Assembly (NCBI RefSeq): GCF_020379485.1
Contig: NC_063447.1
Location: 54,177,452 to 54,241,451, forward strand
From: Brassica napus
Lineage: Eukaryota > Streptophyta > Magnoliopsida > Brassicales > Brassicaceae
Length of the DNA: 64,000 bases
Reading direction: 5' to 3'
Made by a program: the position numbers and the translations under genes. Of this stretch, positions 22,170-33,635 are shown in pieces; position 1 is the stretch's first letter; every line of letters begins with the position of its first letter. Below the pieces are notes generated by a model. That model ran no database searches. It was not told the origin of the DNA and worked only from the letters and a program-made list of their open reading frames with translations.

Positions 22170-22337
22170 TAAAGACATTCTCACAACTTTGTCCATGGTT
22201 TCTTGAAGGAAGTTTCAATCAATCTAGGGCTTATTTCTTGATGAATAAGAAACAAAAAGAAACAAAATCTTCCTTTGTTTCTTTCTAGTAGATTGAAAGA
22301 GATATTTTTTTTTCTTTTTGTGCAAAGATAGAGATTT
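22170..22337 (-). pseudogene. 5' fragment of a CC-type glutaredoxin gene, copy 2
   Basis: This direct repeat of 1231-1391 has an 11-bp insertion duplicating AAGAAACAAA. On the minus strand the ATG opens MDKVVRMSLEN, then unrelated sequence follows. It breaks off at nearly the same base as copy 1, so both derive from one already truncated donor. Confidence 0.4.
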
Positions 22338-22727
22338 AAAACTGAAAGCCCATGGATTAAACCTTGCCTTTGAGTGAAGAAAATAGTTTCTTTTTTTTTC
22401 CTTCTAGTGTGTAACTACAATATTTTTTTTTTTTTTGAACATTGTGTAGCTACAATATTGAGCTGATTGTTGACTGGGACTTGAGTTTCTTCAATCATAG
22501 ACTATTTATAACAAAACCGAGGAAGAAGAAAAGAATATTGAGACCAAAAACGATTTAAAGAGATCGATCTTTTGAAAGGTTCCCCAAGTTCATCAAAGTA
22601 ACTTTATTTTTAGCAAAAAAAACTCTATTTTTGAACCAAATTAATATTTTTTATATTTACAATTAAGGAAGGACCAAACAAAAGTTGCATAGTGTTAATT
22701 CACCTACCCGTGTATCCTTCTAAATAC

Positions 22728-23325
22728 CAAGATAAGCACTTTAATTAAACAAGATCGGATCATATGGCTTTTTTGTTACAGATATGCCAAAATCAGGTAC
22801 ACTAACCCTACCTCTCCTTGGTGGTGATGCATTATTTGCTAAGCCTTTTCCTTTTTCTGCTGAGGTTAGTCTTCTAGCCATGGTGGTAGCTGTAGATTTT
22901 GATCTTGCTTGAAAGAGATAAGGGTTCTCTGCAAAGCGGGAAAGTTCTTAGAAACTAGAGTTCTAGAAAGTTGTTTGCTTAAACATGTAACCTGTCCATA
23001 TAGCCACAGGAAGGTTCCATGATAAGAGAGGAGGTCTTACCGGAGGGAGCGACAGGACCCGTCGACCGGAGTCGAGGGCTAGAACCCGGTGGGCAATAGA
23101 TTAGAAGAGTGGATTATCCTTTGGATATTACTGAAAGCGGTAACAATTTGAATAAACAGAGGAGGTTGCAGGTTTTTGTTACACAGAAAAGGTAAAGTAT
23201 GTAGGGTGGAGGGTAGGTAGAGCTAAGTAACCAAGGGGTAACGACTTTCCTCTGTTATCGTGCCTGGGAGAGTATCCGTACAAAGCCCGCTTCTTCAAGA
23301 TAAGCACTTTAATTAAACAAGATCG
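22728..23325 (-). mobile_element. LINE 5' fragment between 30-bp direct repeats
   Basis: The minus strand holds a leader and an ATG (near 22881) opening MARRLTSAEKGKGL, the start typical of plant LINE ORF1 (DUF4283-type) proteins, running to about 22760. The element is bordered by identical 30-bp repeats at 22728-22757 and 23296-23325 (beginning CAAGATAAGCAC). It keeps the 5' end and lacks the rest, the reverse of ordinary LINE truncation. Confidence 0.5.
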
Positions 23326-24814
23326 ATTCTAAGGTAAAATCTTTATTTGACTATATATATATCTCTCCCATTGACTATTGGCGTCCTTTCACATTCCTCT
23401 CTTGCTACTGCTTACCCACCAACTCTATTTTGTTTTAATAACAAATTTCATTATCAACTAGATGATCATAGACAATGGATACAACAGTGACTCGATTAAA
23501 ATCCATACGACTTAAAACTGCTCCGCTACACGTCTTATGGACAGACATACGAGTTACTTCGCAAATTCCGGACCCAGCTCTAACGAAAGACACACAGCAA
23601 GCTGCTTATCGTAACCTTGAACCTAATATTCATTATGATGGTTTCGATTAATGGAATTTCTATCATAATGGAGGGCAAAAAAACAATGTAATGTTCTAAC
23701 GATTAAATGATAGGCATTGTCTCAGTTATGATCAAACTAAAAATGAACGTGTAATTTTCTAGCTACTGATACTAATGACTTATATCTGTACAAAATACAT
23801 TCTAGTGACTATACAACCATATGGTTGATAAAGATTATAAATTAATACTGATAATTAAACACAAAGTAACGATGTTGGAACTTTTACTTATGACATATAA
23901 TACTTCTTCTAATTCGAAAAAAAATGTATGAGTTTGGATATCGCGAAACATAATCTTTACAATAACGTATACTAGCTGTATGGAAATTAATGTATATGCA
24001 TTCATGATTAACCTAGAATTATTTTATTATTTGAGATCTTTTATCAATCTTAAAATTCGTGTAGGAAGCTGCAGCTAATCATTCTGAGCTGTAATAGTTT
24101 ACAAAATTAGTAATTATCTGAATAATGTATATGCATTCACGATTCTTAGTATTACTATTTTCTGATTTGAGATCTTTTATCAATCTTAAAATTCCAGTAG
24201 GTTCCTAGCTAATCATTCTGATTTGTATTACTTTACAAAATTAGTAATGATATGTATGATTAGAGGGTTGGGTTCTCAGATGAACCACCAACATATATAC
24301 ACGTTGAGTTGTACCTTTCCACGGAATTTTCTCTCAATATATCTACTAATAATTAGCAATCCTTATTAATTCCAAAAGTTATAAATGTCAATTATGTTGA
24401 AAAGTTGTGTACTTCTAAAAAATGTCAAAAAAGTTTTATGTTAAAAGGTTGTGTATTTTCTAAAAGTTCATTGTTGGAATGTTGTGTCTTTTCTAAAAGT
24501 TCATATAAATATTTTTAAAAAAGTGTAAAAGTTATGACTATTCTTATAAGTATCTTTTGAAAATAACTACTTTTAAATTGGAAGAATGTGACTATTCAAA
24601 TTGAATATACTTTTAAATTGGAAGAATGTGACTATTCAAATTGAATAGTTGTGACTATTCAAATTAGATTTTTATAATCTATAAATAGTCTCTGGCAAGT
24701 ATTTCTCAAAATAAAAATTTCACTTATCGAATTAATGTTGAAAGGATGTGAATTCCAATTATGTTGAAAGGTTGTGACTATTGAAAAGTTGTCACCAATC
24801 ATATAAGCAAAGAG
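23326..24814. other. AT-rich intergenic with tandem duplications
   Basis: A unit of about 135 bp repeats at 23985-24120 and 24121-24250 (GAGATCTTTTATCAATCTTAA, CTAATCATTCTGA). A short unit containing TTGGAAGAATGTGACTATTC repeats at 24570-24660. No gene seen. Confidence 0.6.
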
Positions 24815-25988
24815 ATGGGCGAGGCGAATCGTAGCTTAGCTGATGCCTACGTGGCGGTTTTGAATTTCAACGAGGCGTTGCCTTACGCGCTGAAGGCCTT
24901 GGAGATACATAAGAAGGAGCTGGGGAGTAACTTTGCTGAGGTGGCACAGGATAGGAGAGTTCTTGGAGTGATCTATAGTGGCTTAGAGCAGCATGACAAG
25001 GCCTTGGAGGAGAATAGATTGTCTCAGAGGGTGCTGAAGAATTGGGGGATGAAAGGGGAGCTGATCCGCGCGGAGATCGAGGCTGCTAACATGAAGGTTG
25101 TGTTGGGGAGGTATGATAAAGCTATAGATGTGTTGAGGAGGGTTGTGGATGGGACTGATGAAGGGAGTGAGATGAGAAGTATGGTGTTTATATCGATGTC
25201 GAAGGCTTTGGTGAATCAGCAGAAGTTTGCTGAGTCTAAGAGGTGTTTGGAGATGGCTTGCGGGATTCTTGAGAAGAAGGAAGGTTCTTCCCCTGTTGAA
25301 GTGGCGGAAGCCTACTCTGAGGTGGCGATGCAGTACGAGTCGATGAACGAGTTTGAGGTAGCGATTTCTTTGCTGCAGAAGACGCTGGGGATACTGGAGA
25401 GGCTGCCTCAGGAGCAGCATTCGGAAGGGAGCGTCGCGGCTAGGATTGGTTGGTTGCTTTTATTCTCCGGTAGAGTCTCTCGAGCCGTTCCTTATTTGGA
25501 AAGTGCGGCGGAGAGATTGAAGGAGAGTTTTGGTGCTAAACATTTTGGTGTTGGATATATGTTTACAACAACCTCGGCGCTGCTTATTTGGAACTCGGGA
25601 GACCTCAGTCCGCTGCGCAGATGTTTGCTGTTGCAAAAGACATTATGGATGTTTCGCTTGGTCCGAACCACGTTGATTCGATCGATGCTTGTCAGAATCT
25701 TTCAAAGGCTTATGCCGGAATGGGAAAGTAAGTGGATTTATTGTTTAAACACAATGATGTTCTTGTGTTGTAAGAGTGTTTTTAATGTCTTTGAACATTT
25801 TTGCAGCTATAGCCTTGCAGTGGAGTTTCAGCAGCAAGTAATCAAAGCTTGGGATAATCATGGAGATAGCGCTGAAAGATGAATTGAAAAAAGCCAAAAG
25901 GCTTTTCGAGGAGTTGCGGTTGAAGGCTCGTGGTGGCGTTTCAACAGATAAGGTTCCTACAAAGGCTTTACCTTTGCCTAAGAAGTGA
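24815..25988 (+). pseudogene. KLCR1: Kinesin light chain-related (KLCR1/CMU-like) TPR gene, truncated and frameshifted
   Basis: The frame from MGEANRSLADAY encodes consecutive TPR units (ALPYALKALEIHKKELG, AISLLQKTLGILERLP, AVPYLESAAERLKES) matching the C-terminal half of Arabidopsis KLCR1/CMU1 (about 600 aa), which stabilises cellulose synthase tracks on cortical microtubules. The N-terminal half is absent. At about 25555-25561 an extra AT shifts the frame, so the expected YNNLGAAYLELG segment appears in another frame. An intron is retained (donor GTAAGT near 25727, acceptor TTGCAG at 25806). In the last exon an extra G near 25871-25874 causes a second shift; the corrected frame would end LPLPKK at 25986-25988. 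Retention of the intron indicates DNA-level duplication. Confidence 0.75.
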
Positions 25989-27447
25989 GCTTTGTGTGGT
26001 TCTTTTTTTTTAACCTAAGATATTGAGCTTTGAAGTCTCTTTGTTACAAAAAGACACGAAGAGATACGACGTGTCATAATCTCTAAAACTAGCTCTATCT
26101 TGTGCGAGAGCGCAAGTAGAACCAGATCTTTTTTTTTTTTTTTTTTTTTCCATCAAAGAACAATAGTAGAGTTAGGACAAGTAATTAAGAAGCCTTACTG
26201 CTTCGTAGCAGCCTAATATCTATACTTGTTTGCCAACAAATACCTATACTATTTCGAATTAGACACTGATTCAGAAAACCAGTGATTTGGAATCAACACA
26301 AAACATAGTATAACTTTTTTCGGAATACCTCATGTAAGATTGTCAACTATTGTATTTTTGCTCTAGTTATATGTTGGATTGTAAAATTAAGAAAGAACTA
26401 ATTATGTCGTTGAAATTCAACCAAGTAAAATTGAAAACCTTTTTTCATCGGTGTAGACACAATTTTGGCTAGTTGATAAAAATCAGTTGCATATAATATA
26501 ATTACTACTTCGATTACAAACATGTAATTGACAAAATATATATTGCTTTTGAAGTCGTTTTTTCTCCGTCTCGGATCTAACTGCACTAAATGGTTCTTAG
26601 TCCACAAAGGCTGATATTTTTTTAGGTTTAGCTAATCTCAACTATGGTCCGGTCCTAATTTACATCCCTGATGGTAAATTAATTTGGTTGAACCAGAAAA
26701 TAAAGAATCGGTCTTAGAGTCAGCCAGACGCATACTTAATCGAAAATTTGAATTCTATGAACATTCAAAACCAAATATATATTTGAAAAATAAACATCCA
26801 CCAATTTATAGTGTCTATATCTCTACCCAAGTTTACATAATTTCTTTATTCAATATCGTTTTTGAGAATTTGAAACTATAGACAATTTAATAAGAATTTT
26901 CATAAAGTTTTCTTTTAACAATTTGGAATGTTATATATATAGTTTTATGTATTATTTTTTGAAATTTTACAAGTTTAAGATCAATGTTTAATTTGACATA
27001 TGCCATGTCGTTGCGGATCCAAAACTAGTAAACCAATTGTAAAACAAAAAGATAATAATTGATATTAGAGTCAACTTGAGGTATTGTTGATCAGACCTAA
27101 AAAGTCTATAATCTTTAAGGTAATATTATTGACCTTAGGCCCATGTGTTTTTCCCTTCTTTTGCTTCTAAAGATTTAACTGAAAAATCCTAATCATATGA
27201 CCAAATTGCAAACTGATGAAATAATTTTTGAACTTCTATCCAAAAGAATAATCAAACCCGCTGAAATGTTATTTTGTTGATTTAAATTTATCACGATTTC
27301 GCGCTTGAATGTTTTATCCACTTTAAAACTGATATGTTGACATAAAAAAAAAACTGATATAAAAATTAAAAATTGCGGCCTTTAAGCAAAAGAAAAATAA
27401 ATAAAAATTGCGGCCACCAGCGTGTAACGATGAATATATGATTTGAC
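25989..27447. other. Intergenic, AT-rich
   Basis: A T-tract lies at about 26129-26149. No supported gene, RNA or element boundary. Confidence 0.5.
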
Positions 27448-27450
27448 TGA

Positions 27451-27900
27451 CACTACAAGAAAACACGCCGAATTCCGACGGAGGTTCCGACGGACACCAA
27501 TGTCGTCGGACATTTGTGACGGATTACTGACAAATTTCCGACCAAATCCAAAAAATGAAGTCGTCGGAATTCCGTCGGCCATTTCCGACGAAATTCCGAC
27601 GAAACAAGGTTCGTCGGAATTTATCGACGACTTTTCGACGACATTCCGATAAAAAATGTAACCGTTGTAGTCGTCGGAAGTTCGTTGGTATATTCCGAAG
27701 AATTTTCGACGACATTCCGATTAACAGTAAAGTCGTCGGAATTCCGTCGGTATTTTCCGACGAATTTCCGACGAACCATGTGACCGTTGCCGACAAATAT
27801 ATATGACCGTTGTATAGCCGTTTGAGATTGGACAATACCGACGGAATTCCGACGGACTGCTTTACATCCGTCGGAATTTCATCAGAAAGTCGTCGGAGGT
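27451..27900. repeat. CACTA 5' subterminal repeat region
   Basis: At least a dozen variants of TTCCGACGAA and CGTCGGAATT occur in both orientations at about 15-30 bp spacing. Confidence 0.85.
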
Positions 27901-27915
27901 CCGTAAGCAATTTCC

Positions 27916-27923
27916 TATAAATA
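27916..27923 (+). promoter_or_regulatory. TATA box of the CACTA transposase gene
   Basis: TATAAATA lies 77 bp before the ATG at 28000, followed by a CT-rich leader (TTCATTCTCTCTTCATTCTC). Confidence 0.6.
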
Positions 27924-27999
27924 CAACCCCTCCTCATTCAACTCATTCACACTTCATTCTCTCTTCATTCTCTTTAGTCATAACAATTCCGTGAAAATC

Positions 28000-30900
28000 A
28001 TGTCTTCAGAAGTTTATTATCGTTCGTGGATGGATAAACCTCATTTGGATCCGAACACCAATTTGCTTACGGAAGAATACGTTCAAGGGATTGGAGAATT
28101 CATGAGGCTTGTTCAACAGCAACCGGATGCAAAAAGTGGTATGTTAAGATGTCCCTGCTCTTCTTGCAATAATAATAAGGTTATAAAAGAATTTGATGTT
28201 TGGACTCATTTGTATATGAAAGGGTTTTCACGTAATTATAAAGTTTGGTACCTTCATGGGGAAACTGGTTATGAATATGGTAGTACTAGCGAACCTCAGC
28301 CTGTTAGTGAACTTCAGCCTGATATTAGGTTAGAAGAATCTAGAACGGATATAGATTATGGTGTAGGTACTGAGCAGATGGTACATGATCATTATAGAAG
28401 GGAAGAACCAAATCCCGAATCTAGGAGATTTTTTGACATGTTGGATGCAGGAAAACAACTTTTGTATCAAAATTGTAGAGATGGTCATTCAGTCTTATCA
28501 TCTGCAACTAGATTAATGGGTATTAAGACAGACTATAATTTGGCTGAAGAATGTATGGATGCGATTACTGATTTTGTCAAAGGTATTCTACCTGAGGATA
28601 ACCTTGCACCTGGTTCATACTACGAGGTTCAGAAACTTGTTGCAGGTCTTCAACTACCGTATGAAGTGATAGATGTATGTATTGACAACTGCATGATCTA
28701 CTGGAGAGCGGATGAGACACGAAATGTATGCAAATTTTGTGGGAAACCTCGTTATCAGGAGACGAGGGGAAGAGTTCCGATCCCATGCAAAAGAATGTGG
28801 TATTTGCCTTTGACGGAAAGATTGAAGAGGTTGTATCAGTGTGAGCGCACAGCAAAAGCAATGAGATGGCATGCAGAGCATTCCACAAATGGTGAGATTA
28901 GACATCCTTCAGATGCAAAGGCTTGGAAACATTTCCAGTCAACATATCCAGAATTTGCGGAAGAGAGAATAAATGTTTATCTTGGATTATCTACTGATGG
29001 TTTCAGCCCATTTGGAAAGCATGGAAGACAGTATTCTCTATGGCCAGTTATTGTGACACCGTACAACTTACGGCCGAGCTTGTGCATGCGACGAGAGTTT
29101 TTGTTTCTCTCAATTCTCGTCCCCGGGCCAGATCATCCTAAAAGATCACTAGATGTGTTTCTTCAACCACTAATATATGAGTTGCAACAACTATGGGCGC
29201 ATGGTTTTGAGACATACGATGTTTCGTGCAAAGAAAATTTTCAGATGCGGGCAGTACTTATGTGGACAATAAGTGACTTTCCAGCATATGGTATGTTATC
29301 TGGATGGACAACACATGGGAAGCTATCATGTTCATATTGTCAAGATGACACAAATGCTTTCCAACTAAAGAACGGAAGGAAAACGTGTTGGTTTGACTGT
29401 CACAGACGATTTCTACCACCTGATCATCCATACCGCAGGAGTAAGACTTCGTTTACGAAGAACAAGCAGGTGTTTGATGGTCCACCTGAGGAAGTTAGTG
29501 GGAAATATTTGTTGAAGCAGTTTAGGTATTTTGATGCAGAAAGGACGCCAGATGTAGGTGGACATGAAAACATTCGAGTCAATGCGGTTGGAGAGCTACA
29601 TAACTGGCACAAAAAGAGTATTTTCTGGGATCTGCCATATTGGGAGAGTCATCTATTGCGGCATAATTTAGATGTCATGCATATTGAGAAGAACTTCTTC
29701 GATAATCTGATGAACACAGTCCTTAACATCCAAGGTAAAACGAAGGATAATTTGAAGTCAAGTTTGGATTTAGTCGATATTTGTGATCGTTCTGAACTTC
29801 ACGTTGATGAGAACGGTACGGCCCCTTTTCTCATTTATCGGCTGGATGGTGCTAGAAAAGAAGAGTTCTTTGATTGGATTACAGATAAAGTAAAATTTCC
29901 TGACGGATATGCATCAAATTTGGGGAACTCCGTTGATAGAAGCGAAGGAAAGTTTACTGGCTTGAAGAGTCATGATTGTCATGTAATTATGCAGCGCCTC
30001 CTTCCGTTTGGTTTTTCAGCATTATTGCCACGTAATGTTCATGAAGCAATTGCAGGTATATTATATTTTTACAATTTAATTTATTTTTATATTTAACAAT
30101 TATGCTTATAAAAACTTAATACTTACGAAAATTATGTCTTTTATCTATGTAGGGATTAGTGTTTTCTTTTGCGACTTATGCAGCAGAGTAGTGACTGAAG
30201 AGGGTATTAATAATTTGAAGACAAACGCACCAGTCAGCATGTGCAACCTTGAGAAGATATTTCCTCCATCATTCTTTGATGTAATGGAACATCTTGCTAT
30301 TCATCTCGCAAGAGAATTGAAACTTGGTGGTCCTGTGCAGTACTGATGGATGTATATTTTTGAGCGTTATATGCATCATCTGAAGAAGATGGTCAAAAAT
30401 CAAAGCAGAGTGGAAGGATCTATAGTGGCACAGGTGATCAATGAAGAAACTGCAATCTTTGCTGAAAATTATTTTCCACCAGAAGTGCATACAAAACACC
30501 GAAGACCTGCTCGGCATGATGATAGAGGGGAGAGAGCAACATATCATGTTACTGTCCCAAGTATGTTCAAGGAAATAGGACGACTTAGTGGAAAATTCAC
30601 GAAGCGGAGACTTACGGACACTGAGCACGCTCATTTGCAAACATATTTGCTCACCAACTGTGAAGATGTTCTACAAAATGAGAGGTAAAAATATTTATTC
30701 ATTTATTGTTAGATTAATATTCAATAAATTTATTTCATATTGATAATATTTTTGTATATAGTGTATATACGGCGGAGTTGCGTATGACTCACATGCATGC
30801 AACAGAAGATGAGCTTTGACAACTTAGAGATAACGGATTTGCTGCGTGGCTTCGTAGTTATGTGAGTCATATATCATATTACCCTATGCAAATGATTAGT

Positions 30901-31699
30901 TTAAATTTAATATATATAAACTAATTAACTTTTCAATCATATATGTTTTTAATTTATAGGTGAATGATGGTTTGGCCAGAGGTCTTGTGTTCGATGATTG
31001 GATACGCGAATTTGTGCAGGGACCAAACTATGTGGTCAAATCATATCCTAAATTTTGTACGCGAGGATATGCATTCACAAGGAAAGGTCATTCTAAGACA
31101 ACATATGATGCTGGTGTTTCATCTTCTTCTGGTGACGATGTCCACTACGGCAACATAAAAGAAATATTGGAAATCCAATTTCCTGGAATGGTTGGATTGC
31201 GTTGTGTAGTATTCTATTGTGATTGGTATGACACCACCCCAGATAAAGGAGTGAAGATTGATGCGTTTGGTGTTGCATCAGTTCATTCGCGGCGGAAACT
31301 TCAATATTATGATCCTTTCATTCTTGGTTCGCAACCTGATCAGGTATGTCAATCTATTCATAATTTTTTACCAATATAATTAATTAATGTTATATATTTT
31401 ACTAATACTTGTATAATTGATATGTATAGGTGTGCTACATCAGTTACCCTCGGGTGACGTACAGAGACGATCCATGGGTTACTGTAACGCAAATCAACCC
31501 AAGAGGACGAGTGGATGGAACTTCTGATGATGATGAACCATTGCAACCAGAGTCTACCAGCAACGCCCAGGCAGTTGAAGATTTGGAAAATGTTCAACTC
31601 GTTGAGAATTTGACTGTGTTTGGACATGATGCTGTCGTACATTCAGAGCCAGAAGCCGAGGTTGGGGAGTTTGATGAAGATTCAAAAGATTCTGATTAG
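28000..31699 (+). pseudogene. CACTA TNPD-like transposase with two nonsense codons
   Basis: Exons 28000-30055, 30153-30684, 30762-30861, 30960-31343 and 31430-31699 join in phase. In order they encode a transposase-associated domain (SWMDKPHLDP ... CPCSSCNN), the tnp2 transposase (RYQETRGRVPIPCKRMWYLP, HLPGPDHPK-type region, LDVMHIEKNFFDNLMNT), a DUF4218-like region (EKIFPPSFFDVMEHL) and a DUF4216-like region (FPGMVGLRCVVFYCDW). TGA at 30344-30346 (after GGPVQY) and TGA at 30817-30819 (after EDEL) interrupt otherwise open exons. Both sit at sites where Arg is plausible, consistent with CGA to TGA decay (inferred). The intact protein would cut at the CACTA ends. Confidence 0.85.
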
Positions 31700-31719
31700 T
31701 TTTTTTTTTTATTTTATTG

Positions 31720-32578
31720 GTCCGTCGGAAATCCCTCGCAATATACCGACGACATAGCGACGACATTGGGTTTCATTGAAATTTGGAAAGGTCGTCGGTA
31801 ATTCGTCGGAATATACCGACGACATGTGTTTCTATAAAATTTCAATCATAAAAATCTATAAATTTAGATGCCAAAACTATGAAAATAACACATAATAAGT
31901 GTTTAGTATAGTATTAGATCGCAACCGTTCAAATATAATAACTCATTTCGTCGGAATATACCGACGACATTCCGACGACATTCCGACGACATTCCGATCG
32001 CAACATGTGTTTCTATAAAATTCCAATCATAAAAATCTATAAATTTAGATGCCAAAACTATGAAAATAACACATAATAAGTGTTTAGTATAGTATTAGAT
32101 CGCAACCGTTCAAATATAACAACCGTTCAAATATAACAAATATAACAACCGGACATATATCCGTCGGAATGTACCGACGAACCACATTTCGTCGGAATAT
32201 ACCGACGACCATTGTCCGTCGGTATATTCCGACGACCATTGTCCGTCGGTATATTCCGACGCCCAAAGTTCGTCGGAATACACCGAGGAACACGCTACGT
32301 CGGAATTGTCCGAGGAACGCTCTCCGTCGGTACGTAGTTTTTCCGATGAACTCTGGTCTCGTGTGGCCGCATCGTAATATCGTCGGAAGTTCGTCAGAAT
32401 GACGTTTCTCGGTATTCGTCAGAAAGTCGTCGGAAGTTCTGACGAAATTCCGACGAATTTTTTTTTTCCGACGAAACGATACTGACGGACGGGTTCGTCG
32501 GAAATTCGTCGGAATCCGTCTATTCCGACGAATTTCCGACGATTTCGGCCATCAGAATCCCCCTGTTTTCTTGTAGTG
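31720..32578. repeat. CACTA 3' subterminal repeats with internal duplication
   Basis: Dense CGTCGGAATATACCGACGA-type motifs. A block of about 115 bp at 31826-31940 (from TGTGTTTCTATAAAATT) is repeated at 32006-32120. Confidence 0.85.
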
Positions 32579-32581
32579 TGA

Positions 32582-32929
32582 TACCGAAGAATAACAAACT
32601 AACGATTCGGATACAGTTAGTTATGGAACTCTTCACGCCGCCTGTCTTTTGCATATATCTAATTAGTTTATAGATATTCATCAGATCTGTTTCAACTTTT
32701 ATATGCTTTTCACTTTATATTAAGTACAAAGAATGCAATAGAAAACGATTCCAGATTTTTTGCTCATGTGACTGCTGACAAAGTTAATAGACACGTGCGG
32801 TAAATGAAGATGCATGCACTTACTCAATTTCTCTTTCTTTCAAGTTTCAACGAATAAAATGCTTGAATAAGAAGAGAATATTCTGGATCTTTCTGAAACG
32901 TATTTACGTAATACTTTTTTTTAGTTTAA
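32582..32929. other. Intergenic between CACTA and hAT-like elements
   Basis: No feature recognised. Confidence 0.5.
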
Positions 32930-32937
32930 GAGAAATT

Positions 32938-33627
32938 TAGGCCTGGATCGGATATCCGGATTTTTAAAGGTATTTGTGATTTGTTTCGTATGCCACAAAT
33001 ATCTAATTTTTCGATTTGATTTGCTTCAGAAAAATATGAATATTCGAAAAAACGGATATCCGGAAAATAAATAGATATTTGCGGATATTTACGAATACTT
33101 ACGGATATCTCATATGTTTTGATTAATACAAATAATCTTAAAATTTTGATACAAATTTGTTTTGTAAAATATTTTTTTGCATGATATATAAGATAAAAAT
33201 TAAAACAAATAGTGAATCTACATATTTTTATAAAAAAATTAAACTTAGTTAACAATTATAATAAGACAAAACTTAAGAAAAAATTAATAATAGTCATAAA
33301 TTTATTCGTTTTCTTTTATGTAATATTTTTATATAAGTAATAATGTGAATAGAATTTGTCAAATCATATGTTAGAATAACAATTATATAATTTTATACAT
33401 TTAAAACTTTAAATATAATCAAGATATACATGTATTTATATTTTACCGGATCTGATCGGATATCCGCTTTCCAAAATTTTAATATCTGTGATTTTCTTCG
33501 ATTTTAACGGATATTGATTTTTAGTATTTGCTTTGTTTCGAAGGTTTACGGATATCCGAAATTTTCGAATCGAATCGAAACAAATAACGAATCAAATCAA
33601 ATTTAACGGATAAAATGTCCAGCCCTA
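32938..33627. mobile_element. Nonautonomous hAT-like element, 690 bp
   Basis: TAGGCCTGGA at the left and TCCAGCCCTA at the right are near-perfect inverted ends. GAGAAATT flanks both sides (32930-32937 and 33628-33635), a perfect 8-bp duplication typical of hAT. The interior is rich in CGGATATCCG palindromes and codes for nothing. Confidence 0.75.
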
Positions 33628-33635
33628 GAGAAATT

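Larger units (their letters stand above)
27451..32578 (+). mobile_element. CACTA (En/Spm) DNA transposon, 5128 bp
   Basis: Terminal inverted repeats CACTACAAGAAAAC (27451-27464) and GTTTTCTTGTAGTG (32565-32578) are perfect. TGA at 27448-27450 and 32579-32581 is the 3-bp target duplication. Subterminal regions are full of CGTCGGAAT/ATTCCGACG motifs in both orientations, the presumed TNPA-type binding sites. A single TNPD-like gene lies inside, with two nonsense codons; no TNPA-like gene is seen. The ends are complete, so it could move if transposase is supplied in trans. Confidence 0.95.
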
